Source of the DNA: Cetobacterium sp050033475
GTDB lineage: Bacteria; Fusobacteriota; Fusobacteriia; Fusobacteriales; Fusobacteriaceae
Assembly: GCF_050033475.1 (NCBI RefSeq)
Contig: NZ_CP188319.1
Span: forward strand, 1,054,001 to 1,118,000
Direction: 5' to 3'
Length of the DNA: 64,000 nt
Numbering within the stretch: the stretch's first letter is position 1; the number at the start of each line of letters is the position of its first letter. A program made the position numbers and the translations under genes. Below the pieces are notes generated by a model. The model was not told where the DNA came from. It did no database searches and saw only the letters and a list, made by a program, of their open reading frames with translations. This document shows, in pieces, positions 44,557-53,765 of the stretch.

Positions 44557-45536
44557 TATATTTTTTAACAGGAGATATTACCTTAAATATGAGGTATGAT
44601 GAAGTGTTAAAAAGTTTGAGAGATAAAAATGTAGGCATTATAGAAAAAATATATAATGTAGATGATAAAGGGGAAGAAAAATTCTTTGAAGCAATATCTA
44701 ATAATTCAATTTTTTCATCAAAAGAATTAATCATTTTAAAAGGGATGGAAAATATAAAAAAATTAGATAAATTTTTAGAAATTTTAGGAAATTATGATTT
44801 ATCTCAAAAGGAAATAATTTTTTTATATAGAGAAAATTTAGATGATTATGATAGGGCAATAAATAGACCAACTAAAAAAATTATGGATTTAATAGAGCAA
44901 AAATGTAAAGTTATTTTATGTCGAAAAGAATTAGAAAAAAAGAGTTTACATTTTTATGTGGAAAAAGAATTGAAAATTTCAGAATATGATGCTGAAAAGT
45001 TTTGCTCATTAATAGGAGAAGACTACGAAAGAATTAAAACCGAAGTGGAAAAGGTTAAAATTTATTTAAAAGATGAAAATTTTTCCTTTGAAAAAATTAT
45101 GAAAATAATTTCTTTGAATAAAGAAGGAAACTTAAAAGTATTAATAGAAAAATTTATATATGAAAAGAAAAAAAATGAATTAATAGAATTTTTACAAAGA
45201 GAAAAAGAATATATGAGATTTTTATATTTATTGAATGAAGAATTATTAATATTTTATAAGTTAAAATTATTAGAAGAGAGAAGAAATATTGAAGCAGGGA
45301 TTTCTTATAAGAATTTTAAGGAAAATATATATGAAGGTATAAAAAAATATTTTAGAAGAGAAAGAGGAGATTATATAAAAGAATATCCTATTTTCTTAAA
45401 GTTTAAATATTTGGGATTAAATACTAAAGAATTTTATGAAAATAAATTAAAAGAGATATTATATTTAGAAAGTAATATAAAATCAGGAATTTTACCAGAT
45501 GATATAGGTGTTGAAAAATTTATTGGAAGTTTTTAA
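44553..45536 (+). CDS. holA: DNA polymerase III delta subunit
   Basis: HolA opens the beta clamp in the clamp loader. The 327-residue protein starts MIYFLTGDITLNMRYDEVL and has FFEAISNNSIFSSKELIILKGMENI, as in the divergent low-GC HolA family. Helical clamp-loader regions follow (EYDAEKFCSLIGEDYERIKTEVEKVKIY and the C-terminal EKEYMRFLYLLNEELLIFYKLKLLEE). It lacks the usual Walker A lysine, as delta should. Its ATG overlaps the permease stop. The recognition rests on overall pattern and size. Confidence 0.8.
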   Translation: MIYFLTGDITLNMRYDEVLKSLRDKNVGIIEKIYNVDDKGEEKFFEAISNNSIFSSKELIILKGMENIKKLDKFLEILGNYDLSQKEIIFLYRENLDDYDRAINRPTKKIMDLIEQKCKVILCRKELEKKSLHFYVEKELKISEYDAEKFCSLIGEDYERIKTEVEKVKIYLKDENFSFEKIMKIISLNKEGNLKVLIEKFIYEKKKNELIEFLQREKEYMRFLYLLNEELLIFYKLKLLEERRNIEAGISYKNFKENIYEGIKKYFRRERGDYIKEYPIFLKFKYLGLNTKEFYENKLKEILYLESNIKSGILPDDIGVEKFIGSF

Positions 45537-45537
45537 G

Positions 45538-45567
45538 GGTGATTTTTATCACCTTTTTTATTTTTTT
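45538..45567 (+). terminator. Intrinsic terminator after holA
   Basis: A 6-bp stem (45538-45543 with 45548-45553) with loop TTTT, followed by a long T-rich run. The next about 130 bases up to the adhE promoter are A/T-rich with no gene or clear motif. Confidence 0.85.
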
Positions 45568-45698
45568 AACTTATGAGTCAATTAAAAAAATCAATAAAAT
45601 AAAACAAAATATATAAAAAAATTGAATAATAATTAAAAAATAGCAAAAGTGATCAAAAATTAACTGATAAAAAATTGAAAAAATAAACATTTTTTTTT

Positions 45699-45727
45699 TT
45701 GTAAAAAAAAGATTTTAGAGTTACAAT
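45699..45727 (+). promoter_or_regulatory. Probable promoter for adhE
   Basis: TTGTAA at 45699-45704, 17-base spacer, TACAAT at 45722-45727, giving a leader of about 55 bases. No Rex-type TTGTTAA inverted repeat was found. Confidence 0.55.
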
Positions 45728-45788
45728 GAATCATGAAATAAAAAGTTGATGCGTAAAATACTGTACAACAATTAGAGGAGTTGATAAT

Positions 45789-48413
45789 ATGTCTATAGAG
45801 AACATTGTTTCTAAAGTTAAAAATGCTCAGAAGAAGTATTCACATTATACTCAAGAGCAAGTAGATAAAATATTTAAAGAGGCCGCTTTAGCAGCTAATA
45901 ATGCAAGAATAGAATTAGCTAAAATGGCAGTAGAAGAAACAGGAATGGGAATAGTAGAAGACAAGGTTATAAAGAACCACTTCGCTTCAGAATATATATA
46001 TAACTCTTATAAGGATATTAAAACTTGTGGAATTCTAGAAATAGATGACGCTTTCGGTGTTGAAAAGATAGCAGAACCAATCGGAGTAATAGCAGGAATA
46101 GTTCCTACAACAAATCCAACATCAACAGCAATATTTAAAGCTCTATTAGCTTTAAAAACAAGAAATGGTATAGTATTTTCTCCACATCCAAGAGCTAAAA
46201 ATGCAACAATAGCAGCAGCTAAAATAGTTTTAGATGCAGCAGTTGCAGCAGGAGCTCCAGAAGGAATTATCGGTTGGATTGATCAACCATCTGTTGAAGG
46301 TTCAAACCAATTAATGCACCAAGCTGATCTTATATTAGCAACAGGTGGACCAGGAATGGTTAAAGCAGCTTACTCATCTGGAACACCAGCAATTGGAGTA
46401 GGAGCAGGAAATACTCCAGTAATAATAGATGATACAGCTCATATAAAAATGGCAGTTAACTCAATTTTATTATCAAAAACATTTGATAATGGTGTAATTT
46501 GTGCATCTGAGCAATCTGTAATAGCAACAGATAAAATTTATGAGGAAGTTAAAGCTGAGTTTATTAAAAGAAAAGCTTATGTATTAAAAGGTGAAGAATT
46601 AGATAAAGTTAGAAAAACAATTGTTATCGATGGACACTTAAATGGAGATATCGTAGGACAATCAGCATATAAAATAGCTAAAATGGCAGGAGTAGATGTT
46701 CCTGAGGATACTAAAGTAATTATAGGAGAAGTTGAATCTGTAGAATTAGAAGAGCCATTCTCACATGAAAAATTATCACCAGTTTTAGCACTATATAAAA
46801 CAAAATCATTTGAAGAGTCTTTAGCAAAAGCAGATAGATTAATCGAATTAGGTGGAATGGGACACACTTCTGTAATTTATGCAGATGAATTAGTAGCAGA
46901 TGACCATATTCAACAATTTGCTAAAACAATGAAAACAGGAAGAACTTTAGTAAATATGCCAGCTGCTCAAGGAGCAATAGGAGATGTATTTAACTTTAAG
47001 CTAGCTCCATCATTAACATTAGGATGCGGATCATGGGGAGGAAATGCAGTTTCTGAAAACGTAGGTGTAAAACACTTAATTAACATCAAAACTGTAGCTA
47101 AAAGGAGAGAAAATATGCTTTGGTTTAGAATTCCTGAAAAAGTATACTTTAAATTTGGATGTCTTCCAATTGCTTTACAAGAGTTAAGAGGAAAGAAAAA
47201 AGCTGTAATAGTAACTGACCAACAATTGGCAGCATTAGGATATACAGATCATATAACTAAAGTATTAGAAGAAATTGGAGTAGATTTCAGAGTATTCTCT
47301 GATGTACAAGCTGACCCAACATTATCAATAGTTGAAAAAGGTGCAGATTTAATGAAGAGCTATAGACCAGATGTTATTTTAGCTCTTGGTGGAGGTTCAG
47401 CAATGGACGCTGCTAAAATTATGTGGGTAATGTACGAGCATCCAGAAGTAGATTTCCAAGATTTAGCAATGACATTTATGGATATTAGAAAGAGAATTGT
47501 ACAATTCCCTAAGATGGGTATATTATCTGAGTTCTGGGCAATAGCAACATCAGCAGGAACTGGATCAGAGGTTACACCATTTGCGGTTATAACAGATGAT
47601 AAAACAGGAATCAAGTATCCATTAGCAGACTATGAATTAACACCAGATGTGGCAGTTGTAGATCCTCAATTAATGATGACAATGCCAGCAGGATTAACTG
47701 CATCATCAGGAATAGACGTATTAACACATGCTGTAGAAGCATATGCTTCAATAATGGCATCTGATTATACAAATCCTTTAGCATTAGAAGCTACAAGATT
47801 AACATTTAAATACTTACCTGAATCAGTAAAAGGTGGAAGTATTGCGAAAAAAGCTAAAGAAAAAATGGCTAATGCATCTTGTATGGCTGGAATGGCATTC
47901 TCAAATGCATTCCTAGGTATTTGTCACTCAATGGCTCATAAATTAGGAGCAGCATTCCATATTCCACATGGAACAGCAAATGCTTTATTATTAGATGAAG
48001 TAATTAGATTTAATGCTACAGACAAACCATTTAAAATGGCAGGATTTGCACAATATAAATATCCAAATGCTAAGGAAAGATATGCTAAAATGGCAGATTA
48101 CTTAGGATTTACAAAAGGAAATGAAACTCCTGAAGAAAAAGCAAAAGCTCTTAGAGCAAAAGTTGCTGAGTTAAAGAAAGAAATTGGAATTAAAGATACA
48201 ATTGCTGAGTATGGAATATCTGAAGAAGAATTTTTATCTAAGTTAGATCAAATGGTTGAGGACGCATTCAATGACCAATGTACAGGTGCTAACCCAAGAT
48301 ATCCATTAATGTCAGAATTAAGAGAAATGTATTTAAGAGCTTACTATGGTCCTAAAAAATATGTTGAAATGACAACTAAAAAAGAGGAAAAACCAGCAAA
48401 AAAAAGTAAGTAA
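45789..48413 (+). CDS. adhE: Bifunctional acetaldehyde-CoA / alcohol dehydrogenase
   Basis: AdhE reduces acetyl-CoA to acetaldehyde and then to ethanol, spending two NADH. The 874-residue protein has an N-terminal CoA-dependent aldehyde dehydrogenase (about 1-440) with catalytic Cys238 (GVICASEQ). The linker is followed by an iron-type alcohol dehydrogenase (about 450-860) with LGGGSAMDAAKIMW and iron ligands in SSGIDVLTHAVEAY and CHSMAHKLGAAFHIPHG. It ends in a lysine-rich tail. Codon use is like that of pta and nifJ. Its product balances the NADH made upstream of NifJ-AckA. Confidence 0.97.
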   Translation: MSIENIVSKVKNAQKKYSHYTQEQVDKIFKEAALAANNARIELAKMAVEETGMGIVEDKVIKNHFASEYIYNSYKDIKTCGILEIDDAFGVEKIAEPIGVIAGIVPTTNPTSTAIFKALLALKTRNGIVFSPHPRAKNATIAAAKIVLDAAVAAGAPEGIIGWIDQPSVEGSNQLMHQADLILATGGPGMVKAAYSSGTPAIGVGAGNTPVIIDDTAHIKMAVNSILLSKTFDNGVICASEQSVIATDKIYEEVKAEFIKRKAYVLKGEELDKVRKTIVIDGHLNGDIVGQSAYKIAKMAGVDVPEDTKVIIGEVESVELEEPFSHEKLSPVLALYKTKSFEESLAKADRLIELGGMGHTSVIYADELVADDHIQQFAKTMKTGRTLVNMPAAQGAIGDVFNFKLAPSLTLGCGSWGGNAVSENVGVKHLINIKTVAKRRENMLWFRIPEKVYFKFGCLPIALQELRGKKKAVIVTDQQLAALGYTDHITKVLEEIGVDFRVFSDVQADPTLSIVEKGADLMKSYRPDVILALGGGSAMDAAKIMWVMYEHPEVDFQDLAMTFMDIRKRIVQFPKMGILSEFWAIATSAGTGSEVTPFAVITDDKTGIKYPLADYELTPDVAVVDPQLMMTMPAGLTASSGIDVLTHAVEAYASIMASDYTNPLALEATRLTFKYLPESVKGGSIAKKAKEKMANASCMAGMAFSNAFLGICHSMAHKLGAAFHIPHGTANALLLDEVIRFNATDKPFKMAGFAQYKYPNAKERYAKMADYLGFTKGNETPEEKAKALRAKVAELKKEIGIKDTIAEYGISEEEFLSKLDQMVEDAFNDQCTGANPRYPLMSELREMYLRAYYGPKKYVEMTTKKEEKPAKKSK

Positions 48414-48465
48414 TTTATAGATTAAAAAGATTAAAATTTCGGGGTTAGAGTAGTTAATATATAGT

Positions 48466-48499
48466 AAAAGAGGAACTTGGGGGAGTTCCTCTTTTTTTA
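48466..48499 (+). terminator. Bidirectional terminator between adhE and kdsC
   Basis: An 11-bp stem (48466-48476 with 48485-48495), 8-base loop, A run before and T run after. It serves both convergent genes. Confidence 0.88.
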
Positions 48500-49003
48500 T
48501 TGTTGAGAATATTCAAAATTTTCTAAAACTTTTTGCCAAATACCTTGTTCTTTTAAAATCATTTCAATAAATTCTCTAACAGCTCCATCTCCACCATTTT
48601 TAGTTGAGATAAAATCACAAATATTTAAAACTTCTTGAACAGAGTCTTTAGGAGCTCCAGATATTCTACACAATTCCATAACTTTTAAGTCTAATAAATC
48701 ATCACCCATATAAGCTACATTGTCAAAAGTTAGAGAATATTTATCTAAAATTTCTTTTAATTCTAAGACTTTATTTTTTATTCCCTGTCTAACCTCTTGT
48801 ATACCTAATTCCATAGCACGTTGTTCTACAATTTTAGAAGTTTTACCTGTAATAATAGCAACTTTAATTCCATATTTGATGGCTTGGGCAATGGCTAAGC
48901 CATCTTTTACATTAAAAGCTTTCATTTCATTTCCATTATTATCAATATAAAGCTTTCCATCTGTCAAAGTTCCATCTACATCAAGTACTATTAATTTAAT
49001 CAT
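48497..49003 (-). CDS. kdsC: 3-deoxy-D-manno-octulosonate 8-phosphate phosphatase
   Basis: KdsC releases Kdo for lipopolysaccharide core synthesis. It is a cap-less HAD phosphatase of 168 residues with DVDGTLTDG, the IITGKTS motif II, and AYMGDDLLDLKVME, with the KNGGDGAVREFIEMIL end typical of KdsC. An upstream ATG at 49015 overlaps the ribosome-binding site GGATGGTGA on the minus strand, so the ATG at 49003 is the better start. It is single and is direct evidence for an outer membrane with Kdo. A minus-strand TATAAT with TGT before it lies at 49026-49031. Confidence 0.92.
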   Translation of the reverse strand: MIKLIVLDVDGTLTDGKLYIDNNGNEMKAFNVKDGLAIAQAIKYGIKVAIITGKTSKIVEQRAMELGIQEVRQGIKNKVLELKEILDKYSLTFDNVAYMGDDLLDLKVMELCRISGAPKDSVQEVLNICDFISTKNGGDGAVREFIEMILKEQGIWQKVLENFEYSQQ

Positions 49004-49141
49004 AAAAATCACCATCCTTTAGATTATTATAACAAAAAAAAAGGAAATAGGAAAAAATATCATAATTAATATACAACTATTTTTTTCAAAAAAGGGAGAT
49101 GAATAACTTATGAGCACATAGTGCATTTTAAAGGAGGAAAT

Positions 49142-50707
49142 ATGAAAAGAATGAGACATGGGGTCTTTTGGGGCCCGTTTTTATTAATGGTTTTAGTCCT
49201 GGGAATGAGTTTATATGATTCAGAAAAAACAATGTATTTTGCATCTAAAAGTAATAGATGGCTTTTAGATAATTTATCAATATTTTTTAGTATTTGTGCA
49301 TGTTTAATGGTAATTACAGTAATATACATACTACTATCTCCTATAAAAAATATAAAAATAGGAGGAGAGGATGCAAAACCAATCATGGGATATTTCTCTT
49401 GGGGGGCAGTAACTCTGTGCACCACAATAGCTGCTGGATTAATGTTTTGGGGTGTAGCAGAGCCATTAATTCATTATAAAGGAATACCGAGTTTTTTAAA
49501 TATCCATTCTGGAAGCGAAGAAGCCGCAATTTTCTCAATTTCTACAATGTATTTACATTGGACCATAATACCCTATAGTATCTATTCAGTTCCTTCTCTT
49601 TTATTTGCTCTAAGCTATTATAATTTAAAAAATGAACTATCCTTAAGTTCTTTATTAAAACCAATTTTAGGAAAAAGATGTTCTAAGAGATTTAGTAATA
49701 TAATAGACAGTTTATGTTTATATACTTTATCCACAGGGATGATAGCAGCTTTAGGGACTGGGATATTAGCCATTTCGGGTGGAATTCCTTATATGTTTAC
49801 TTTACCTGATTATATAAATGGAGATATATTAAGAATCATAGTAGGCTTATCCATAGCCATTGTATTTACAATATCTGCAATTTCAGGAGTGACAAAGGGA
49901 ATTAAAATATTATCCAATATAAATATATTGTTATTCTTATTAATAATGATTTATCTAGTTATTTTTGGATTCTCAAAGGATATATTTAATTATACTTTGG
50001 GAGGAGTAGGATATTACATAAGTAATTTTTTTAAAAATTTAATTCCTCAGAAAGAAATATTTACAAATTCATGGTATCAAAGTTGGACAGTTTATTATTG
50101 GGGAAATTGGTTGGCGTGGGCTCCAGTAACAGCAATATTTTTAGGAAAAATTGCCAGAGGAAGAACAATAAGAGAGTTTATGATTGTTAATTTTATATTC
50201 CCATGCATATTTAGTGGAATTTTAGTTTCAATTTTAGGTGGTACTTCAATAGGATTGGAATCAATGACAGGGAAAATATATGATCTAATGAGTCAAACAG
50301 GAATAGAGGTTGTTGCCTTTGAGATATTCAAAGAGTTAAAATTTGGATATTTAATAATGCCTTTATATATGATTATGATATTTATTTCTTTTGTGACTGC
50401 TGCAGATTCCAATATAAGTGTTATGGGGGCAATGAGTTGTAAAGATTTATCTATTGAAGACTCAGAATCACCATGGTATTTCAAATTACTTTGGGGAGGA
50501 GTAATAGGAATAATAACTGTAATTATGATTAATACATCTGGAATAGAAGGGTTAAAGATGATATCAAATTTAGGTGCTATACCAGCTTTAATTTTAGAAT
50601 TTGGAGTTTTCCTTTCGATAATCAAAGTAATAAATTCCTTAAAAGAAAAAAAGGTAGAAAAAACATCAGTTATAAATATTTTTGAAAATTCAGAAATAAT
50701 AGAATAA
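49142..50707 (+). CDS. BCCT family transporter (betaine/carnitine/choline)
   Basis: A 521-residue transporter with about twelve membrane segments. It has AAGLMFWGVAEPLIHY and the family hallmark WTVYYWGNWLAWAPVTAIFLGKIARGRTIREF. It carries quaternary-ammonium compounds such as betaine, choline or carnitine, either coupled to Na+/H+ or by exchange. The substrate cannot be read from the sequence. An in-frame GTG at 49121 is possible, but AGGAGG at 49132-49137 lies 4 bases before the ATG at 49142. The gene is alone between two terminators. Confidence 0.92.
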   Translation: MKRMRHGVFWGPFLLMVLVLGMSLYDSEKTMYFASKSNRWLLDNLSIFFSICACLMVITVIYILLSPIKNIKIGGEDAKPIMGYFSWGAVTLCTTIAAGLMFWGVAEPLIHYKGIPSFLNIHSGSEEAAIFSISTMYLHWTIIPYSIYSVPSLLFALSYYNLKNELSLSSLLKPILGKRCSKRFSNIIDSLCLYTLSTGMIAALGTGILAISGGIPYMFTLPDYINGDILRIIVGLSIAIVFTISAISGVTKGIKILSNINILLFLLIMIYLVIFGFSKDIFNYTLGGVGYYISNFFKNLIPQKEIFTNSWYQSWTVYYWGNWLAWAPVTAIFLGKIARGRTIREFMIVNFIFPCIFSGILVSILGGTSIGLESMTGKIYDLMSQTGIEVVAFEIFKELKFGYLIMPLYMIMIFISFVTAADSNISVMGAMSCKDLSIEDSESPWYFKLLWGGVIGIITVIMINTSGIEGLKMISNLGAIPALILEFGVFLSIIKVINSLKEKKVEKTSVINIFENSEIIE

Positions 50708-50715
50708 AAAAATAA

Positions 50716-50747
50716 AAAAGAGAGAGAAGTTATCTTCTCTCTCTTTT
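50716..50747 (+). terminator. Bidirectional terminator between the BCCT gene and rpsT
   Basis: A 14-bp stem (50716-50729 with 50734-50747) with loop TTAT and A/T flanks, serving both convergent genes. Confidence 0.92.
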
Positions 50748-50759
50748 ATTTAGCAGAAA

Positions 50760-51020
50760 TTAAAGAGCGTTTACTTTAGCTGCTAATCTAGCTTTCTTTC
50801 TAGAAGCAGTGTTCATCTTTAAGATTCCTTTAGATACTGCTTTGTCGAACTCTTTGTAAGCTACTGATAAAGCTGCCTTAGCTGCCTCAACATCATTAGC
50901 CTCAACTGCAGTTAAAACTCTTTTTGCCATAGTTTTAACTCTAGATTTTACTGCCTGATTTCTTACTCTGTTTCTTTCTGCGATTTCTACTCTCTTTTTA
51001 GCTGATTTAGAATTTGCCAA
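50760..51020 (-). CDS. rpsT: 30S ribosomal protein S20
   Basis: An 86-residue, lysine- and alanine-rich protein starting MANSKSAKKRVEIAERNRVRN with the conserved ending NTASRKKARLAAKVNAL, as in S20. It binds 16S rRNA early in 30S assembly. It is the only gene of its unit, with a strong AAGGAGG site and a nearly perfect promoter. Confidence 0.97.
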   Translation of the reverse strand: MANSKSAKKRVEIAERNRVRNQAVKSRVKTMAKRVLTAVEANDVEAAKAALSVAYKEFDKAVSKGILKMNTASRKKARLAAKVNAL

Positions 51021-51057
51021 ATTAAAAACCTCCTTGGTTGATTTAAATTTTCATAAA

Positions 51058-51086
51058 ATTTTACCATAAATAATGTCTCGTGTCAA
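51058..51086 (-). promoter_or_regulatory. Strong promoter for rpsT
   Basis: On the minus strand TTGACA (plus 51081-51086), 17-base spacer, TAAAAT (plus 51058-51063) with a preceding TGG. The near-consensus sequence fits a ribosomal gene. Confidence 0.85.
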
Positions 51087-51217
51087 TATAAACGTTAATT
51101 GACAGGGAGAATTTAATTTGACAGGTAAGCAAAAAAAGAGACACTCGTAAAGTACAATGGACCTAGTTGATATTTTATCATATGAATTAAAAAAAAAGAA
51201 GATAAAATAAAAAAGAT

Positions 51218-51246
51218 TTCATATTTTCTCAAAAAAAGGTTATTAT
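51218..51246 (+). promoter_or_regulatory. Possible promoter for the JAMM-DinG operon
   Basis: TTCATA at 51218-51223, 17-base spacer, TATTAT at 51241-51246, 23 bases before the start codon. Confidence 0.4.
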
Positions 51247-51268
51247 ATTAATTATCAGGAGTAAAAAA

Positions 51269-53761
51269 ATGAAAGGGAAAGAGATGAATATAGAAGAAAA
51301 AATATCTTTAGAAGTTATAGATTTTATTAAGGAAGAAATCGAGGCTTCAGGAGGAAATGAAGTCTTTTTTAGAGGAATTCCAGATAAAAATGGAATGGTA
51401 ACTGAAATAAAAGTTTTAGCAAGAGGAAATAAATATTCAGTACCAGCTATATTGAAAGCTATGAAAAAAGAAGAAGTTATAATTCATAATCATCCCTCAG
51501 GATATCTTTTTCCATCAGATGCAGATATAGAAGTAGCATCTATTTATTCAAATAAAATGAATGGCGCTTCATACATTGTAAATAATAAAGTTGATGAGAT
51601 ATATGTTATAGTTGAATTATATCAGGATAAAAATGTAGCTATAGATGTTGGACCTTATTTTGAAAAAAAGGGGGTTCTTTCAAGAGTTTTTCCAGAATTT
51701 GAGTATAGAAAAGAACAATTGGATATGGCTAAACATATAGAAAAGGGCTTAAATTCTGAAAAAAAAGTTATAGTTGAAGCGGGAACAGGAACAGGGAAAA
51801 CTTTAGCTTATTTATTACCGAGTATAGAATGGAGTATAAAAAATAAAAAAAGAGTTGTTATAACAACTAATACAATAAATTTACAAGAACAACTTTTAAA
51901 TAAAGATATTCCTATAGCCAGAAAGGTAATTGATGGAGATTTTAAATATATTTTAGTAAAGGGTCGTGGAAATTATCTATGTAACAGAAAACTTCATAAT
52001 GTCGCTATGGGAGAAATTATTGATTTTGAAGAATTTTCAATTACTGAAAAAAATCAATTTCAAGAGATATTAAGATGGGGTGGAAAAACTGAGACTGGAG
52101 ATAAAGCAGAGCTTCCTTTTGAAGTGGATAACAATGTATGGGAGCATTTCCAAAGTGAAAGTGATATGTGTTTAGGAAACAAATGTGCTTTTAAAGAAGA
52201 ATGTTTCTTTTTAAAATCTAGAGAAGAAAAGAAAAGGGCAGATATATTGATAACAAATCACCATATGTATTTTTCTGATTTAGCAATAAGAAAAGAAATT
52301 GGTTTTGATAGCGAATATTCAATATTACCTGAATATGGATTAGTTGTTTTTGATGAAGCCCATAATATTGAAAAGGTTGCAAGAGACTATTTTTCCTATG
52401 AAGTTTCTAAATATGGATTTATAAAAATTATGAATCAAATATATGTAAATGATGGGAAAAAACGTAAAAGAGGAACAGGAAGTTTAGATATATTAATAAA
52501 TTATTTGAAGAATATAGATAATTATGATAATAAAAAAATTCTTGAAAAAGAATTAGGAAATGATATTAAAATTAGACATCAAAATCTAATGAAGGTTGGT
52601 AAGGAATTTTTTGATCAATTAATAGAAACTTTTTCAAGAGGACAAATGGGAAGTATATCATTTAGATTGAAAAAAACTAGAGAGGATCAAAAAATATTTA
52701 ATAGTACTTTAGAATGTGCAAAGGAAAATTTACAAATAGAGCTAACCTCTTATTTAAAGGCATTATATAGAATATTAAAGGATTTAAAGGATCTAGATGA
52801 TAAAGAAGGAACTATTATGGAATTCACAAGGTATGTAGAAAGACTTAATAGTTTTATGGAGAATTATAAATTTATTAATGCCTTAGATAATGAAAAATAT
52901 ATTTATTGGGTTGAAGTCAATGGAAGAAAAAGTAATAGTAAATTAGTTGCAACACCTTTAAAAATAGACGATGAATTAAGTTTAAATTTATATGATAATT
53001 TAAAGCAAATAGTATTTACCTCGGCAACGATAGCTATAGGGAATGATTTTAATTACTTTAAAGAAAGCATAGGTTTAAGAGAAAAGACCTTAGATAAGGT
53101 TATACATTCTCCCTTTGACTATAATAACCAAATGACTGTATATTTGCCAAAGGATATACCAGATCCTAGTGATAAAGCTTTTGCAGATGGAATTAAAGGA
53201 TTTATTGTAGATTTAATTAAAAAATCAAAGGGGAAAACATTTTTATTATTTACTTCGTATTCAGCTTTAAATTATATGTATTATATGATTAGAGATGAAT
53301 TAGAGGAAAATGGTATGGAGCTATATGTACAAGGAATGGCACCTCGAACTCAACTTGTAAATATGTATAAGGATGGAAGAAATCCTGTTTTGTTTGGAAC
53401 AGACTCTTTTTGGGAAGGTGTAGATATTAAAGGGGAACAATTGAGCTCAGTAATTATTGTTAAATTGCCTTTTAAAGTTCCTAGTGATCCTGTAACAGAA
53501 GCAATTATAGAAAATTATACAAAACAAAATAAAAATGCATTTATAGAATACCAAATTCCAGAATCTGTGATAAAATTTAAACAGGGAATAGGAAGATTAA
53601 TTCGAAGTAAAAGTGATAGAGGAATTATAACCGTATTAGATACAAGAGTTATAAATAAAAAATATGGAAAATATTTTATAGATGCGATTCCAACTAAAAA
53701 TATAAAAATACAAATACGAAAAGAAATTTTAGAAGATATTTCTATTACACTGGAGGACTAA
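51269..53761 (+). CDS. DinG/XPD-type helicase with N-terminal RadC-like JAMM domain
   Basis: An 830-residue protein. Residues 1-125 form a JAMM/MPN+ domain with all metal and catalytic positions: E31, H73-x-H75-x7-S83-x2-D86 (HNHPSG...PSDAD). The rest is a DinG-like superfamily 2 helicase with Walker A GTGTGKT (172-178), four cysteines for a 4Fe-4S cluster (C238, C301, C306, C312), DEAH (362-365), TSATIAIGNDF, DSFWEGVDIKGE and QGIGRLIRSK. DinG helicases unwind R-loops and damaged forks. Firmicute DinG has an exonuclease domain in this position; here it is a JAMM domain. It heads an operon with pgpH and ybeY. Confidence 0.9.
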   Translation: MKGKEMNIEEKISLEVIDFIKEEIEASGGNEVFFRGIPDKNGMVTEIKVLARGNKYSVPAILKAMKKEEVIIHNHPSGYLFPSDADIEVASIYSNKMNGASYIVNNKVDEIYVIVELYQDKNVAIDVGPYFEKKGVLSRVFPEFEYRKEQLDMAKHIEKGLNSEKKVIVEAGTGTGKTLAYLLPSIEWSIKNKKRVVITTNTINLQEQLLNKDIPIARKVIDGDFKYILVKGRGNYLCNRKLHNVAMGEIIDFEEFSITEKNQFQEILRWGGKTETGDKAELPFEVDNNVWEHFQSESDMCLGNKCAFKEECFFLKSREEKKRADILITNHHMYFSDLAIRKEIGFDSEYSILPEYGLVVFDEAHNIEKVARDYFSYEVSKYGFIKIMNQIYVNDGKKRKRGTGSLDILINYLKNIDNYDNKKILEKELGNDIKIRHQNLMKVGKEFFDQLIETFSRGQMGSISFRLKKTREDQKIFNSTLECAKENLQIELTSYLKALYRILKDLKDLDDKEGTIMEFTRYVERLNSFMENYKFINALDNEKYIYWVEVNGRKSNSKLVATPLKIDDELSLNLYDNLKQIVFTSATIAIGNDFNYFKESIGLREKTLDKVIHSPFDYNNQMTVYLPKDIPDPSDKAFADGIKGFIVDLIKKSKGKTFLLFTSYSALNYMYYMIRDELEENGMELYVQGMAPRTQLVNMYKDGRNPVLFGTDSFWEGVDIKGEQLSSVIIVKLPFKVPSDPVTEAIIENYTKQNKNAFIEYQIPESVIKFKQGIGRLIRSKSDRGIITVLDTRVINKKYGKYFIDAIPTKNIKIQIRKEILEDISITLED

Positions 53762-53765
53762 CTTC

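Noticed and set aside
45560..45788. Rex-type operator upstream of adhE
   Set aside because: No TTGTTAA-type inverted repeat was found in this A/T-rich stretch.
51099..51123. Two TTGACA boxes on the plus strand between rpsT and the JAMM-DinG gene
   Set aside because: No -10 hexamer lies at the right distance from either box; the near repeat TTGACAGG may be chance.
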